A DNA stretch of 64,000 bases from Ophiobolus disseminans (GCA_010093685.1 MU006217.1:1306067-1370066); one strand, 5' to 3'. Numbered from the stretch's first letter, positions 47,396-59,954 are shown. Notes: generated by a model from the letters alone, not told the origin. Translations and numbers: made by a program.

Positions 47396-48475
47396 GTTGA
47401 GGTTGTGTTTGGTGTAGAGGGGTGTTGCGGGAGGCTGAGTGGTGTGCTGTCGAGTGCGGGTGACGGGGCGGGCGCTTCTTATGTATACGGGAAGCGTTTG
47501 CTGGTTGATTAGTCAGGCAGACAGTGATGTGGAAGGTGATGGTTGAATGTGAAGAACAGAAGTTGTATTGATGCGCGCTCTGGAATTTATCGGAGGCTTT
47601 GCTTCAGGTCCACGACGCAAGGCGGCGATGAGTCGGAGCGATTGATAGGTGAGGTCACCGCCACGCGCTAGCCTCGCTTAGGCCAGGGTCTCGAGAACAT
47701 TCCACCATCTTTGCAGCCCTTCCGCCCTTCTCTCACCAACATCTCGCAGCTCCTGTGGCTGACACGACCTATGCTACGTATTGGAGTTGAGGTTGGAGAT
47801 TACCTGATGGCAATGGCAGTGTGTCGCAAGTGCATTGCATCGACAGGACACTCAACATTTTCAGCTTTTCAGCCTCTCTTATGCATCAAGCTGAAGCTTT
47901 TCATTTCGTCAGGCATCCAATGACCTTCAGCTTGAGTTCGTTTAGCTACCGCTGTCTGACTATTTTTGCCCGGAATTTGGGACGCTAGGCTGTCTTACGA
48001 TTTCCATCATTCTTCGCATCATCCTCTTCAGTATACGTCGTCTCTCCTTCCCAATGAGCGTTTGTCAAAAGAGGTACATCAAACCCGACCTGCTCCAAGC
48101 CCGTACTTGTACTATTAACCTCCTGCTTGGGTGTCTGATCCCTCTGCTATGGACAGGCGCTGGTGCTTGGAGCTAGACACGTTTCGAACAAGTCATCGGA
48201 TTGGCCTATGGCTTTTGGCAGTATTTTTTATTGGGTTCCTAGCTATACGTGTAGGGCCGCTTGAGTGCTTTTTCCAAAGTCCTATTGCGAACACGTCAAG
48301 AATAACAAAAGAGCGTGACGGATACAAGGAATCGATCGTCCGTTAACACGTTTCCAATAATCTGCCGTGAAGGTGTACAGTGCACTTTGATAACGCAACG
48401 TGGCTTCCCTGAGGCAGGTGGTGCACAATTCTTTTAGATGTTGCGAATGGCGCTGCACAGGCAAGACACTTCAAA
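47396..48475. other. intergenic
   Basis: MBF1 promoter and 3' flank of the membrane-protein gene. Near 47865-47935 the motif tcagcttttcagc and its inverted form recur, which may fold; no gene supported. Confidence 0.4.
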
Positions 48476-49846
48476 CTACGACACTGACTTCGTTCTAGCC
48501 TGAGCCGAAACGGTGACTTCTGTCGTCTTGGTTATCACTCCCACATCACCCAGGATGAATTCCTCGCTTTCCCCATCAGAAGCACCACGTGTATTCGCCG
48601 GCTTGTGAGCTTCGCTTCCAAGCGGGAACGAGCCGTGCTGCGTCCCTCGTCGAGACCTCAATGCGTACAGTGACCGCGAGCGATTTGCCGAGCTAGCAGT
48701 CGAGCTCTTCAGCGTCTTGTCCGCAAAGTATCTGAAGAGAGGTGCCAATGTTGGGACCGAGGCGACGATGATGCCGGCGTTGTTCTCGATAGTTGACCAC
48801 ATGATCAAGCTGGAGGAGTCGAGGTAGTTGGCGAGGTTTCGGACTGTGCGGATGCGAAGGAACTGTATGATTGTGATGAACACGCCGAGGGCGAGAAGGC
48901 ACAAAAGGACAATTTTTCGTCTCCTCTGGATGCGACTTTTTAAAAGCACAGGAAAAGGAAGAAGCATGCTGACCAGAATTAGTTCTTGCTGATCGATGGG
49001 GAGCGATGTTCTCACACTGTCACGTCGAAGACGATGGTGAGTGATGCCATGCTAGTATAGAAGGGGACAGCAGGTAAACACTTGCCCCCGGTGATGGCTG
49101 GATCCCATTGCTTCGCAATCTGTGTTTGTTCAGTGGTGGGTCGTGCCTAGCAGTGTCGCGACTCACCGGTTGACAGAGATTGACTTGGACGAGGAGGAAG
49201 GAAAGATGGAACGCTATGCATGCGACGATGACTCCAATGGTGGCATTGCGCGCTGCGCCCTTGGTCATAAATCGAAGGTATGTGAGCAACAAGCTGAGTT
49301 TGAAACCTAGGATACTCGTGATATAGCTGTGGTACTGGTCAGCCGGCGATCTCCAGCAAAGCGAGGCATACTCACAACGGCGCGCCCATGTATTGGAGCA
49401 ACCCAAATGCAAACAGATTCTCGTCTGGCATATCTCGCAGGTGTTTCAATCCAAGGCCCCATTTGGTTTCTGACGCAGTATATGTCAGTCAGCGTTCTCT
49501 TGTCGTGTGGACCGGACTTACGAGCGATGGTCACGACAGCAAAGCCGCACGACGCTATCTGTAGCACTTGTAAGTTACGTGGCATCCAAACGTGTCTGAA
49601 AAGCTTGCTCACCCAAGTAAACCCTAAAACCCAATCGTCTGTCATCAATTTTCTGGTCAGTCACATTCACGAAGCATAGGACCTGTCATCGTACGCACCA
49701 ATTTCGAGTGCCTTCAACAACCGACCGCGGACGTAAAAGCGAAGTGACACCAGCACAAGCGACAGAGCCGTGAATGCAATCGCAATGGCCGTTAACATGG
49801 GTCCGTCGTTTGCGACACCATCTGGTGTGTTGTATGTCCAGCCCAT
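48476..49846 (-). CDS. seven-helix rhodopsin-like (PTH11-related) membrane protein
   Basis: Seven exons: 49846-49699, 49638-49613, 49558-49522, 49469-49376, 49326-49167, 49119-49016 and 48968-48476, giving 353 residues; the 26- and 37-base exons are fixed by frame. The protein has the fungal rhodopsin-domain pattern: TM1 after MGWTYNTPDG, DDWVLGFTW before TM2, TKWGLGLH-like QTKWGLGLKHL, then NLFAFGLLQYMGAPFY and a TM5 with CIAFHLSFLLVQVNLCQP. DSSSLIMWSTIENNAGIIVASVPTLAPLF is the family's last helix and ends before a polar Ser-rich cytoplasmic tail. No CFEM domain in front. These proteins sit in the plasma membrane and are thought to sense surfaces or ligands. Divergent from the oxidase at 50703. 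Confidence 0.88.
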
Positions 49847-50702
49847 ATCAATGTGGTTACTCTGGTGTCATGCGTAGGTATTCGTGATGAGGCGTGTGAT
49901 CCAACGCCATTGATCCAACCCGTGGGCGGTATACATATCCTCCTAACTTCCGCCGGTGCATGCTGGAACAATACCGTCAGTCTGGGTCGAATCCTGCTCG
50001 GTCTGATACATCAGAAAGCACCTTGATCGAACGAGCAAGTTCTACCCCATGCCTGTACATAGCTCATTTCAAGTCGTGTGGTAGGATTTCCCCTGCAGGC
50101 CGTTGCATGAAAACCTAATCCCTAACAGCTGACATTTCGGATCCGACATACATTTTGAGATGGAAGGAAGCGTTTCCATTGGCTCAAAGACGTCCCGCCA
50201 GGGTACCTTTCAGTCGGGCTCGCGGCACGTTCGCGGCACGTTCGCGGCAAGATTTCAAGCACGGCCTGTAAGTCGGTCAATCTAGTCGAAAATAGACAGA
50301 CAGCCCGTACCTGTAAACATGTCCGACTTTTCGTTAGACCGAGCAACAGCTCAGGGCACAGCTAGGCCATAGTCACGGACTCGCAACCGTATTGATTGTT
50401 CAAAGATTTGTAGCGGCGTGATCCGGCTTCCACTCGATGGGGCATGTTCGGGGCGCCTTCTTACATGCAGAGGTGCCGAGTTTAGGGCCGGCATATTGAA
50501 ATGACAGAGGTGAAATTTGGAGGCGGGAAGCGGCGAAGGGTACCGAAATGTGGACACTAGGTGACGGGAGCTCTGACTTATGCTAGCCTCGTCGCGCATG
50601 CATGTAGGCGTGAAGTCTAGACGCCAATGTCTGTTTTATATCTCGAGCTGAACGTCGCGCGAGTCCATTGCGATCACGCAGCAGCTTCCCTTAACTGCAG
50701 TC
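49847..50702. promoter_or_regulatory. divergent intergenic region, membrane protein and FAD oxidase
   Basis: 856 bases between outward starts. Contains the 11-base tandem repeat at 50221. No gene supported. Confidence 0.4.
50221..50250 (+). repeat. 11-base tandem repeat, 2.7 copies
   Basis: CGCGGCACGTT is repeated at 50221 and 50232 with a partial third unit at 50243. Might be a clustered binding site in the divergent promoter; copy number is low. Confidence 0.6.
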
Positions 50703-52440
50703 ATGCATTTCGCAGTCTTTGCATACACGCTCATTGGCGCCGTCGTTGCAACCAGTCCAGCTGCGGCGCAATGCAAGACTTTCCCAGGAGACAAGAACTG
50801 GCCGTCAACGGCGGACTGGAACAACTTCAACAAGACGGTAGGAGGGCGTCTCGTGGCAACGGTGCCACTCGGAACACCATGCCACGGTGCAACGTTCGAC
50901 AGCGCAACCTGCGAGAACCTGAAGAGCGAGTGGCAGTATGAGAAAATACAGTATGTACCAACGTTAGTCGGCACCGGAGACATGAAGCTTACCTCGTGCT
51001 AGCTACGAGTCCTCCTCATCCGTGATGGCGCCGTTCTTCGCCAATCAGAGCTGCGACCCGTTCCAACCACGGGAGCGCCCGTGTGAGCTTGGCAATTACG
51101 TGAGATACGCCGTCGACGCCTTCGGGCCTCTGGACGTGCAGCGGACCGTCGCATTCGCTGCTGCAAAGAACATACGCCTCGTCATTCGCAATACCGGCCA
51201 TGATTATCTTGGTCGCTCTACTGGTGCGGGCTCCTTGGCTGTGTGGACGCATCATCTCAAGGACATCACTCATATCCCGACGTACACGGACTCAGGATAC
51301 AATGGCCCGGCCTTTAAGCTAGGCGCTGGTGTGCAAGGCTTCGACATCATGGCTGCTGCACGCGACAAAGGCTTGGTCGTGGTAGGCGGCGAATGTCCTA
51401 CAGTCGGCATCGCTGGCGGTTACACACAGGGAGGCGGCCACTCTGCACTAAGCACTAATTTTGGTCTTTCCGCCGACAATGTCTTGAGCTGGGAGGTCGT
51501 TACAGCCGGTGGCAAACTTGTTACTGCAGACAAGAAGAAGAACTCAGACCTATACTGGGCCTTGAACGGCGGCGGTGGTGGCACCTTCGGCGTAGCAGTC
51601 TCTATGACCGTGAAAGCATATAAGGAAGCTCGCGTTGGAGGAGCGTCTCTGTCCTTTTTCACCACAGACAACCAGCAGGATGTCTTCTACGACGCAATTC
51701 AGGCCTTCCACGAAGAGCTGCCTGCAATGGTCGATGCAGGAACAATGGTGGTTCATTACTTCACCACTTCCTTCTTCATGATCTCTCCGCTCACCGCCTA
51801 CAACAAGTCCGCCAAGGAAGTCCAAACCATCCTCGCACCCTTCGTAGCTCGCCTAGATGCCAAAGGCGTGAAGTACACCGTAAGCTACACCGAGTTTGCT
51901 TCCTACTACGAGCATTACAACAAGAACTTCGGCCCCCTTCCCGTCGGCAACATCCAAGTCGGCATCGCCCAATACGGCACGCGCTTGATTCCCCGCAGCG
52001 TCGTCAAGAACATCGCACCGACCTGGAAAGCCGTCATCGAAAAAGGCGTAACGTGGATCGGCGTCGGAACAAGCGTGAAAAAAGCTGGCTCGTCAGCAAC
52101 AACCTCAGTCCACCCAGCATGGCGCAACGCCATCGTGCACGCCACGCTCACTCTGCCCTGGGACTTCAACGCGCCGTGGTCCGATGCGATCGCGACGCAG
52201 AACAAGATGACCAACGAGATCATTCCCCTCGTTGAAGCTGCGACACCCGGCAGTGGCTCGTACGTCAACGAGGCGGATTTCCGGCAGCCGAATTTTCAGA
52301 CCACGTTCTGGGGCGCGAATTACAACCAGTTGCTGAATATTAAGAGAAAGTGGGATCCGTCGAATTTGTTCTATGTCACAGTTGGTGTTGGGAGCGAGGC
52401 TTGGAATATACAGGCTGATGGGCGCATGTGTCGCAAATAG
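50703..52440 (+). CDS. secreted FAD-linked oxidase, berberine-bridge (BBE) type
   Basis: Two exons, 50703-50950 and 51003-52440, with a 52-base intron, giving 561 residues. Signal peptide residues 1-22 (MHFAVFAYTLIGAVVATSPAAA). The FAD-binding PCMH domain holds both covalent flavin attachment points of the bicovalent subgroup: His149 in RNTGHDYLGRS and Cys214 in GGECPTVGIAGGYTQGGGHS. The C-terminal BBE motif is present (FWGANYNQLLNIKRKWDP, then FYVTVGVGSEAW). Such enzymes oxidise sugars, alcohols or alkaloid-like compounds with oxygen and release peroxide. There is no biosynthetic cluster around it, so a secreted carbohydrate or defence-compound oxidase is likelier than a pathway enzyme. Family sure, substrate not. 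Confidence 0.94.
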
Positions 52441-53069
52441 GCTAAGTAGCATTCTAATCAATCGTTAAGCTGTCCCATTTGACCCCGCTAAATGTATATA
52501 TTGATTTTGTCGCTCGTATCTTGCACTCTGGGCAGGGTTGTTGAGGCGCGGTGATAAAAAAGATATCTTGCTTAAGGTACCAGGAGTACGACGACGTTGT
52601 TTGAAAGATTTCGTGGTCTTACGGATGGCGATGTGACATGCGCCTCGCATATGAATGAGCGAGTAAGTATCTTTCAATTCCTAGACCATAGCCAGTATGC
52701 GCACGTTCGCATACACCCCATCATCCCGTTGCAACTCTCTGAGATAAATGGATGATAGGCGATCTCCGGGCTTCCATGCCCGCGGCGAGGATAAAGAATA
52801 GGTCATGCAAAGCTGTGGGCTAGAACGCTACGATAGCGTAGCTGTATGTTCTAGCAAGCGAAAAGGAGTAGAGTACAGAAGTAGTGTGGAGCAGGGAAAT
52901 TTGAGAGGAAGCGTGAGTATGAGTATGGCTCATTGGTGTAATGTCCATTATTACTTTCACATATACCGCTCAGATGCTTCTATCAGAATCGTGATTTACA
53001 CTTGCACACGCCCCAGCACATGCCCGAGCTATCGCACATGTACTATATTTCCCGTCAGATCTGTCCGCG
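52441..53069. other. convergent 3' region
   Basis: 3' flanks of the oxidase and of the small secreted-peptide gene. No feature supported. Confidence 0.5.
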
Positions 53070-53276
53070 CTACGTTAGAGTCATGAGGTAGCCTACTTTA
53101 CTCTTCGAACAGTCCCATGCTTTGGCGCCGCCGCCGCGCTCGTCGATGCAGTGCTTGATCAGCCATGCGACGTCACCTTGCCGCTTTTCGACGTTGGAGA
53201 CGATGGAAGTGTGGGCTGTGGGTGCGGCGGAAGCTGCGAGTGCTGAAGACAGAACAAGGAGGTTGGAGAAGTGCAT
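53070..53276 (-). CDS. small secreted peptide precursor
   Basis: Single exon, 68 residues. A clear signal peptide (MHFSNLLVLSSALAASAAP) is followed by a short spacer ending in EKR, a Kex2 cleavage site at about residue 32, and a mature part of about 36 residues (QGDVAWLIKH...) with two cysteines in CIDERGGGAKAWDC, which could form one disulphide. The mature N-terminal Gln could cyclise. Length, KR site and isolation fit a secreted signalling peptide or effector-like protein. I do not recognise the family. It could be a short false frame, though signal peptide and Kex2 site together make this less likely. Confidence 0.6.
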   Translation of the reverse strand: MHFSNLLVLSSALAASAAPTAHTSIVSNVEKRQGDVAWLIKHCIDERGGGAKAWDCSKSKVGYLMTLT

Positions 53277-54777
53277 AGTTGATTGCGCGTATGTGTTGTT
53301 TTTCTTGGCTGAAAATTGTAAAGAGGTTCCTAGAGGAATTTTGATATGGAACATCTCAGTACTACCTATATATCTCTTCATGTTCTCCTTGGTCCATGAC
53401 GTTTGCGTTGGAAGGATGGGGGCCACAGTAAAGTATCGTATCTCGCATTACTCGATATGTTGGACAGTCTACATCGTGTTCGCGCTTTAGACATTGTTGG
53501 TGTTGTGCAACCTGGCTCAAAATAGATTGGAGAAGATTGACACAAAAGGACAAGTACACGGAAAGGTGGTCTAAGTCGGGGCTGACAAAGGAGATATGTT
53601 GAGCTGCGTGTATCGTAACCGAATTTCCCATTTTCACCCATTTTCAAAGTTCCCACTGTGAAATGCCTGGATGTGCTATAGTCCTTCAAGTCAATGGTTG
53701 GAGGAGGCGGGACAGTGACGATGCTAGCGGCGGGGCGAAAAGCGCCATGCTTAAGCGAACCTTCCACATACGGCAATTCTCCTTCAAACCGTGGATTGTC
53801 GTTGCCCTTCGGTGCCCCTTCGCTGTGCCCCACGTTCGCATCCGTCGCACGCGCGTCATCGTATCACCCGACGAGCCGCTCTCCGTTCCTGGCCCCCAAA
53901 TTTTGTATTACGGTTCCAAAATTATCGCGGCTTCTCTCTGCTAAAGCTCAATCCTAGGACATAACGATCTGCTGCTTGGCTCAGGTCGCAATGACATCTA
54001 CGTTCAGCCACTAGGGCGTCCACGCCGTCGAAGGTCTTTTTATGCTTTGCGAAGTAATCTTGCTACTGACACTGCTCTGTGTTACGTTTACCGGCTACTT
54101 CTACTCGACATGTCTATGATCTTAGTTCTCACAACACTCAAAGCTAACAAGGACGAGATAAAAGTACCCTGTCCGCCGCTACGAGTTTGTAACAGTGACT
54201 ACTAGTATATGAGACCATTAAATTCAGATGAGTAAAGACCGCTTGATATCACGCGTTACCTTCCCCATGCTAAGTGGAAACATAGCAGACCAATGGCCAC
54301 CGATCGTTCGTGTCCAACTGCAGGAGAGCGCAAACACGAAAGCCACAAAATCTGGGGAAATGAGCAGCAACTCCAGCCATATACCAAGATTCCGCCCCCA
54401 CCCCGATCGTGGAGGCTGTGCGACCTCAACCGACCAATCTTTTTCCATCAGATTAAAGAAGGAAGGAAAGATCATCTCAAGCATGTAGGCCATATGCGCC
54501 CCGGGTTTCAGACTCCCCTTGCCACGGCAGGAACCGTCAGGTACCACACATCTATTTTCAGCCCCCTCGCTCGTATACCTGGGATAAACATGACGGCCTC
54601 GCATTTGGCGTCGTGTTTGCGAGATACTCCAGCACATCGTTTCTGGGTAATGACCTCACGCAAACTATACGCGAAGGACAATCTAACGGGACATGACTAT
54701 ATAGTGCCAACCGAAGACGAACTTCTAGCCATCATCTAAGAGTTGTTCACTCTAGTGACATACCATACCAAAACATC
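53277..54777. other. intergenic
   Basis: 1.5 kb without a supported gene; opposite-strand frames at 53378-53833 and 54224-54739 show no motif. Confidence 0.4.
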
Positions 54778-55648
54778 ATGCAGTTAACATCTTCCCTCAT
54801 CCTAGTTGCGCTCTTCTCTCTACAAGGCATAAATGCCGCCCTGAACGAGCCCTGCTACGGCGCCAACGGCGTCGCAGGTCCGTCCGTCCCCATCCCCCAT
54901 CACTCCATAACTGACCCTCCCCCCAGGCGTGTGCGTCAAGACCTCGACCTGCGCCTCCGAAGGCGGCACCACCACCGACAACGCCTGCCCCTCAGACCCC
55001 TCGGACGTAAAATGCTGCAGCAAGCCCAAGTGCGGCGCCAGCCCCGGAAACTGCCGCTGGACGAGCGACTGCGCCGGCTCGTCAGTCGCAAATCAGTGTC
55101 CCGGCCCCGGCGCGTTCAAATGCTGCCAGTCGGCCGCGCAAGGCTTCGGCGGGTACGATAAGCCGAGTCCGCCGACGACAGCGCAGCAGTGCAAGCAGGT
55201 TGCTATCGATGGCGCGAAGTGGGTGGTCGGGCAGTTTGATGGCAGGATCAAGAGCACGGGGTGTTATCGCCCGAATTGCGATTGTGAAAAAAGTGATCAC
55301 TGCTGTGGGAAGGCGATTGACTTTATGTGCTCGGATAGTGGAGGTGTAAGTACCCCCTTGCACATCATCGCAGCAACAAAGCGTACTGACAGGCGAGGCT
55401 GCTACGTCTTCGGGCCGCGAGATTGCGGAATGGGTCATGAATAACCGTGCGGGACATGATGTCAAGTACATCATTTGGGGCCAGCGTATCTGGCAGTCTG
55501 GGAATAATGTTGAGCCTTGGACGGGGTGGAAGCCGATGGAGGATCGCAAGAGCATTACTGCGAATCATTGGTATGTTTTAGTTGTTCTGGGGTGTTGTTT
55601 GGTGTGCTAATTTACTCTAGGGACCATGTGCACGTTAGCTTCAATTGA
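54778..55648 (+). CDS. secreted M15-type peptidase with Cys-rich N-terminal modules
   Basis: Four exons: 54778-54877, 54927-55343, 55393-55570 and 55621-55648, giving 240 residues. Signal peptide 1-20. Residues about 22-115 hold two Cys-rich modules (GVCVKTSTC...CPSDPSDVKCCSKPKC and GNCRWTSDC...CPGPGAFKCC) that look like small wall-binding units. The C-terminal domain has SDHCCGKAID, the SxHxxGxAxD zinc motif of M15 D-Ala-D-Ala peptidases (His158, Asp165), and WDHVHVSF at the very end, the third zinc His. The 28-base last exon is fixed by this motif. M15 enzymes cut bacterial peptidoglycan cross-links, so an antibacterial secreted hydrolase is plausible. Substrate is inferred. Confidence 0.85.
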
Positions 55649-56943
55649 GTGTGAACAGGGAGGGAGACGTGTGACGGATGTTGTGGTGGAAAGTGGACGT
55701 GACTGCTTTTTATTAGCATCTATTTTTGTATACTTAGTGATATTGGTACCTACGGCCGCATTATTGTTTGGAGACAACAACGACGAAAGACTCTTTCAAC
55801 CTAGTCCTTTTTGAATGCATTTCCGAGTCTCGTACCCATATGCAAGTGTCGATCGCAACTCAGATATCACTGTACCAGACCAGAACATACTTCATTGCCC
55901 CATCGCGTCCTACTCTCCAACAATTTGCGTGTTCGCGAACGTAGATTTCGTGGCCAAAGGATGCATCTAAGACACTACAAACAACCATGAGACCGTCGAC
56001 AATTTCTCAAAGGGCTGTCACAGTGTCCTGGCCATGCGGTTCTTAGCGTCCTGCAGCCTTGCGCACCACGTGATGGTCCAGCCAATTGAGGACCTGCCAG
56101 CTAACGCAAGCAAGATCCCACCTGGTAAGATAGGCTGCAAGGCGGTGGAAAGACAATTGCATCTCGTGTATGGCGGGCATGTGCTTCGAAAATGCAATGT
56201 TTGGGAGGAGTACTTAAGAGAGACGGTGCGGTGCGTTGTTCAAACTGAACTCAGAGAATCCATGGATTGATTTATCGACTGAATAGCTGGATTTGTTTCT
56301 CGTGTCGGTATGGGGGATATTCTATTACATCTCGTGGTTTGTAGTTTCCGGCTCGTCACTGACGTGGTTGGAGGACGACGAGGCTGAGACTGCCCTGCAT
56401 TCACCATGGTAAGTTGAAGGATTGCACATAAACACCTCCGGAGACGGGTTGTGCTAGGAGATTGACGTTGGGCTTGAAGTGTTGTGCAGAGATGAAGGAA
56501 ATATGACCCGTCTATCATACTTACAGCCTCCTAGTACGTATGTAAGGAAAAAAATCTGCTTTAGCCTCAAAGTCGGCATATGACATGTTTGAGAACGGAT
56601 GGGACGTTGATGAAGGTGTAACAAATAATCTGCAGATGATTCAGATTCGGAAAAAATTCACATCTACTGTTCCAAGGTTGTTCATCTGACCTGCAAGAGT
56701 CAGCCACATGCCCACAAGGCTGCGCTCAAAGCGGCACCCCCATCCTGCAACAACGGCTCGTTGGTCACATTATCGTATGATACATGAACCCGCGCACCGC
56801 TATCCGTGAACGCTGATAAGAGCTGTCAACGCCATGATCAGGCTGAAAACGAATACTGTCGGTTCTCTCACATCAGTGCCTAGGTAGGTGAAGCAATCTA
56901 GACACGACCATGCTGCAGTGCTGAAATACGTACCTCTCTCGCC
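55649..56943. other. intergenic
   Basis: 1.3 kb, no supported gene. The plus-strand frame 56034-56270 and the minus frame 56240-56518 lack motifs. Confidence 0.4.
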
Positions 56944-58585
56944 ATGGCGGATTTGCAAAGTACCGTAAATAACACTTTCCGCAAGGCTGAAGACATCTAA
57001 CATATCATAGCCCATCGAACGCACGCACAATGCGCTGCCGGAGTTCGATCATAGCGCCAATAATGCTTCGAAAGCCTACGGCGCACAACAAGATATATAC
57101 CATGCCCCACCATATTACGCCGAACAACATAATCCGCAAGCAGCGGCGCCGGAAATGGGCGGCGAGGAGCACAAAGGTTACGGAGCGGAGGCGGAGTTTC
57201 CGGGCAACGAGAGTAGGAGATATTGCGGTGTTCGTAAAGGGATAGTCATAGGCGTGTTGGTTGCGATCGTTTTATTGGGTGCGGTTGTTGGTGGTGCCGT
57301 GGGAGGCACACTTGGGAAACGGAATGCAGCTGTACGCTTGATATCTCCTCTACCTGAGTATGGACGAGAGCTAAACATTGATCAGCAGAATCCACCCACG
57401 GATAGCTCAACGGGACAAAATCCCCAAATTGCTGCATCACACAATCCAAGTACCCTCCCGAGCAGCATCCGAAGCGTCGTGCCAAGCGCTACAACCACCG
57501 CTACTCTTCCCACAGTGGAGCCGATGCGCACCATCGTAGCGACGCATTGGAACTCCACCTTCTTCTTCTTCTGGCAGAAACAAAATGGCGATCTCTGGAT
57601 GCGGGGATACTACGGAAAAGTGCTGAGTTGGGCGAGTACGACGAAATTGCCGAGTCTGGGTCTGCCTGCAGTAAACAACACACCCATTTCCGCTGCTATA
57701 TGGGCAGCCGGAGATGTCTTTGTACGTATGGTGTGGACCATACACATGCCCAGTATGCTGAACCTCCTTGTAGGAAGTGCGCCTGCACTACACGTCCAGC
57801 GTGCCTCCGCTCATCGAAATGGGGTTTCAGTGCCGCGCGGACGGGTCTGGGTGTAATACACCGACAACTAACATCGTCAACGACGAGCGTAGCGCCATTG
57901 CTCCAGGGGCGGGAACACTCATGCTGGTGTCAGGCTACTACATGCTCCGCCAATACCATGTCAATACTAATGGTCTTGTAGCCGAGTCGGTTTACAACTA
58001 CACCGACGGCCCAAAGGCCAAGTTTCGCCCTGCGCTTCCGATCAGCAATTCCGCACGCGCGCACAAGTTCTCGCCTATAACGGGACGGATGGTGGGTGAT
58101 ACGATTCGCATCTTTTGGTTCGACGAGCAGAGGAGACTACAGACTGCTTCGTCTATTGCCACGACTGCGGTCTGGACACGATGTAGGTGCTCCAACCCCT
58201 GCTTTCGAAAGTGTTTGTTCGCCGTACAGTCGTTGGCATGTATCTGCCGCCTGTGCTTACACAACACCAAGTTGAAACCATCACTACTACCATACCAGCG
58301 CAGATCCCGCGCGCTCTTGGCATCGGAAATACTCAGGTGCTGGACGTTTACTTCCTCGATGGAGTCGAAATGCAGCATGTGCGCGTGTCCGGCGGGGGCA
58401 CGACTACGGGCCCTGCTTCGCTGGACGCGAGCATACTTAGCGGACCGATGGGTGTGACTGCTTGGCAAGATGTCTTTGCCCGCTTGTATTACCCGGTCGA
58501 CGATGGACAGAAGATTATGGAGGCTGCAGCGTATGAGGACGGACATTGGGAGTTGAGCGCAATGGAAGGTGCCTCATATAACTGA
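56944..58585 (+). CDS. membrane-anchored fucose-lectin-like protein
   Basis: Four exons: 56944-56964, 57011-57721, 57774-58182 and 58230-58585, giving 498 residues. The first exon (MADLQST, 21 bases) was found because exon 2 opens in frame after a good acceptor with no ATG of its own. A Pro/Gln/Tyr-rich cytosolic tail of about 80 residues leads to one membrane helix at about 84-106 (GIVIGVLVAIVLLGAVVGG), so a type II anchor. After a Ser/Thr/Pro-rich stalk, residues about 165-498 have spaced Trp/Phe strands (FFFFWQKQNGDLWMRGYY, IRIFWFDEQRRLQTAS) like the six-bladed propeller of Aleuria-type fucose lectins. Sugar binding at the cell surface is inferred; the lectin match is by pattern only. Confidence 0.78.
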
Positions 58586-59954
58586 GTTCATCTAGGAGAT
58601 ATGGCAGATGAATGCATCGCGAGATCATTGTCGACCTTGATCGCAGATGCAGGTGTCTGGTGGTCCGTAGATGCCCACAAGAACTCGTCCCTAATAAAAC
58701 CAACGTCGTTTGGCCATGAGTCGATGCGTGGTCGATGTTGCTGGCAAAGGGTTCAACTGTTGTGATCTGCACGATAGGCTACCGGAACAAGACTTGGCAG
58801 ACATCTGCGCACGGATGGGGTTGCAGAGCCTCCCAAACCCCAAGTGCCGCAACAGGCCGGAGAGACGTCTGACAGTCAGGCACTTGCAGGGCCAACAAGC
58901 CTCCTCGAAACGTGGACATAAGCGATGAAATGAGCGCAATGCGACGGATGCAATTATTGATCTGTGTTGGGGGTACGTGTTCGCAGCTGCGCCCGGTGTT
59001 CGCAGATTGATGATGCGTGGATACGGCTACGCCAGCGCTGGGCGGTCTGGGTACGAAGGGTGGGTCGGTCAGCGTTTGTGAGCCTCTGTTTAATTACGAG
59101 GTGCGCGGCGATTGGCCATCGGCCGCTTTTTTACGAGACGGTGCCTGCGTGTGGGTGTGGATTGGGTTGGGGAGTGTGGCGGAGCACCTTCTGTGCATTT
59201 GCCCCCTGCTCTTGCCCCATCCGGATCCGGCGCAACATGGTGAAAGAAAGCGCACCTATTGTTAGCACCACGAGCACAAAGACGGCCTTCACCAGCGCGG
59301 TCACCATTGTCGCCGAACGCAGCTGTAGGGTAGCAATTGTGGCAATTGCAGCATTGTTCTGCGCAAGTGACCATTTTCCAGCAGCTGAACGGGCGCCCTC
59401 TTAAGCCTGGGCGCTGAGCATGAGCCGCGTATTCGACGACCCACTCGCGACCGACGCCGTCTCGCACCCCTAGATCCGGCCGCCGTGCATAGACGTCTGC
59501 TCACTCCCACTGCATCTTCCAGCAACACTCGCTCTCCTTAGGCACTCTCTAGACTTCGACGCGTCCCTGTGACGACATAGTAATTCACTTTGGTTGCGTG
59601 GAGCGGGCCATCTCGCTGATCGTGCCTTGACGTTCGTTACCCACTCAACCCCTTCTTTTAGCCTACCAGCCGACGCCCGCCAACGCCCGCCTCGCACCTG
59701 CCCGGTTTCCCAGCCGAGCGCGCGACTCCCTGCTCGTAGACATCATCACACCACAACGCTCGTTCACTCCAACCGTTATCGCGCCTCCCTCACGTCAATC
59801 GTGCCTGCCTCTCTAATACACACGCTCGCTGAGAAGGATATCGCCGCCGCTGGACTGGCCGATCCCCCTCCGCCGTACTCGTCAGGAGTACCACTGCACT
59901 TCGCCTGAGGCACCCCGCGACTCTCGCACCTAATACCGACCACAACCGCCCAAC
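58586..59954. other. promoter and probable long 5' leader of the FLC-like gene
   Basis: 1.4 kb with no supported gene; becomes pyrimidine- and GC-rich toward 59955. Confidence 0.45.

Noticed and set aside
50221..50250. short tandem repeat as a CRISPR-like array
   Set aside because: Units are contiguous without spacers and the genome is fungal.
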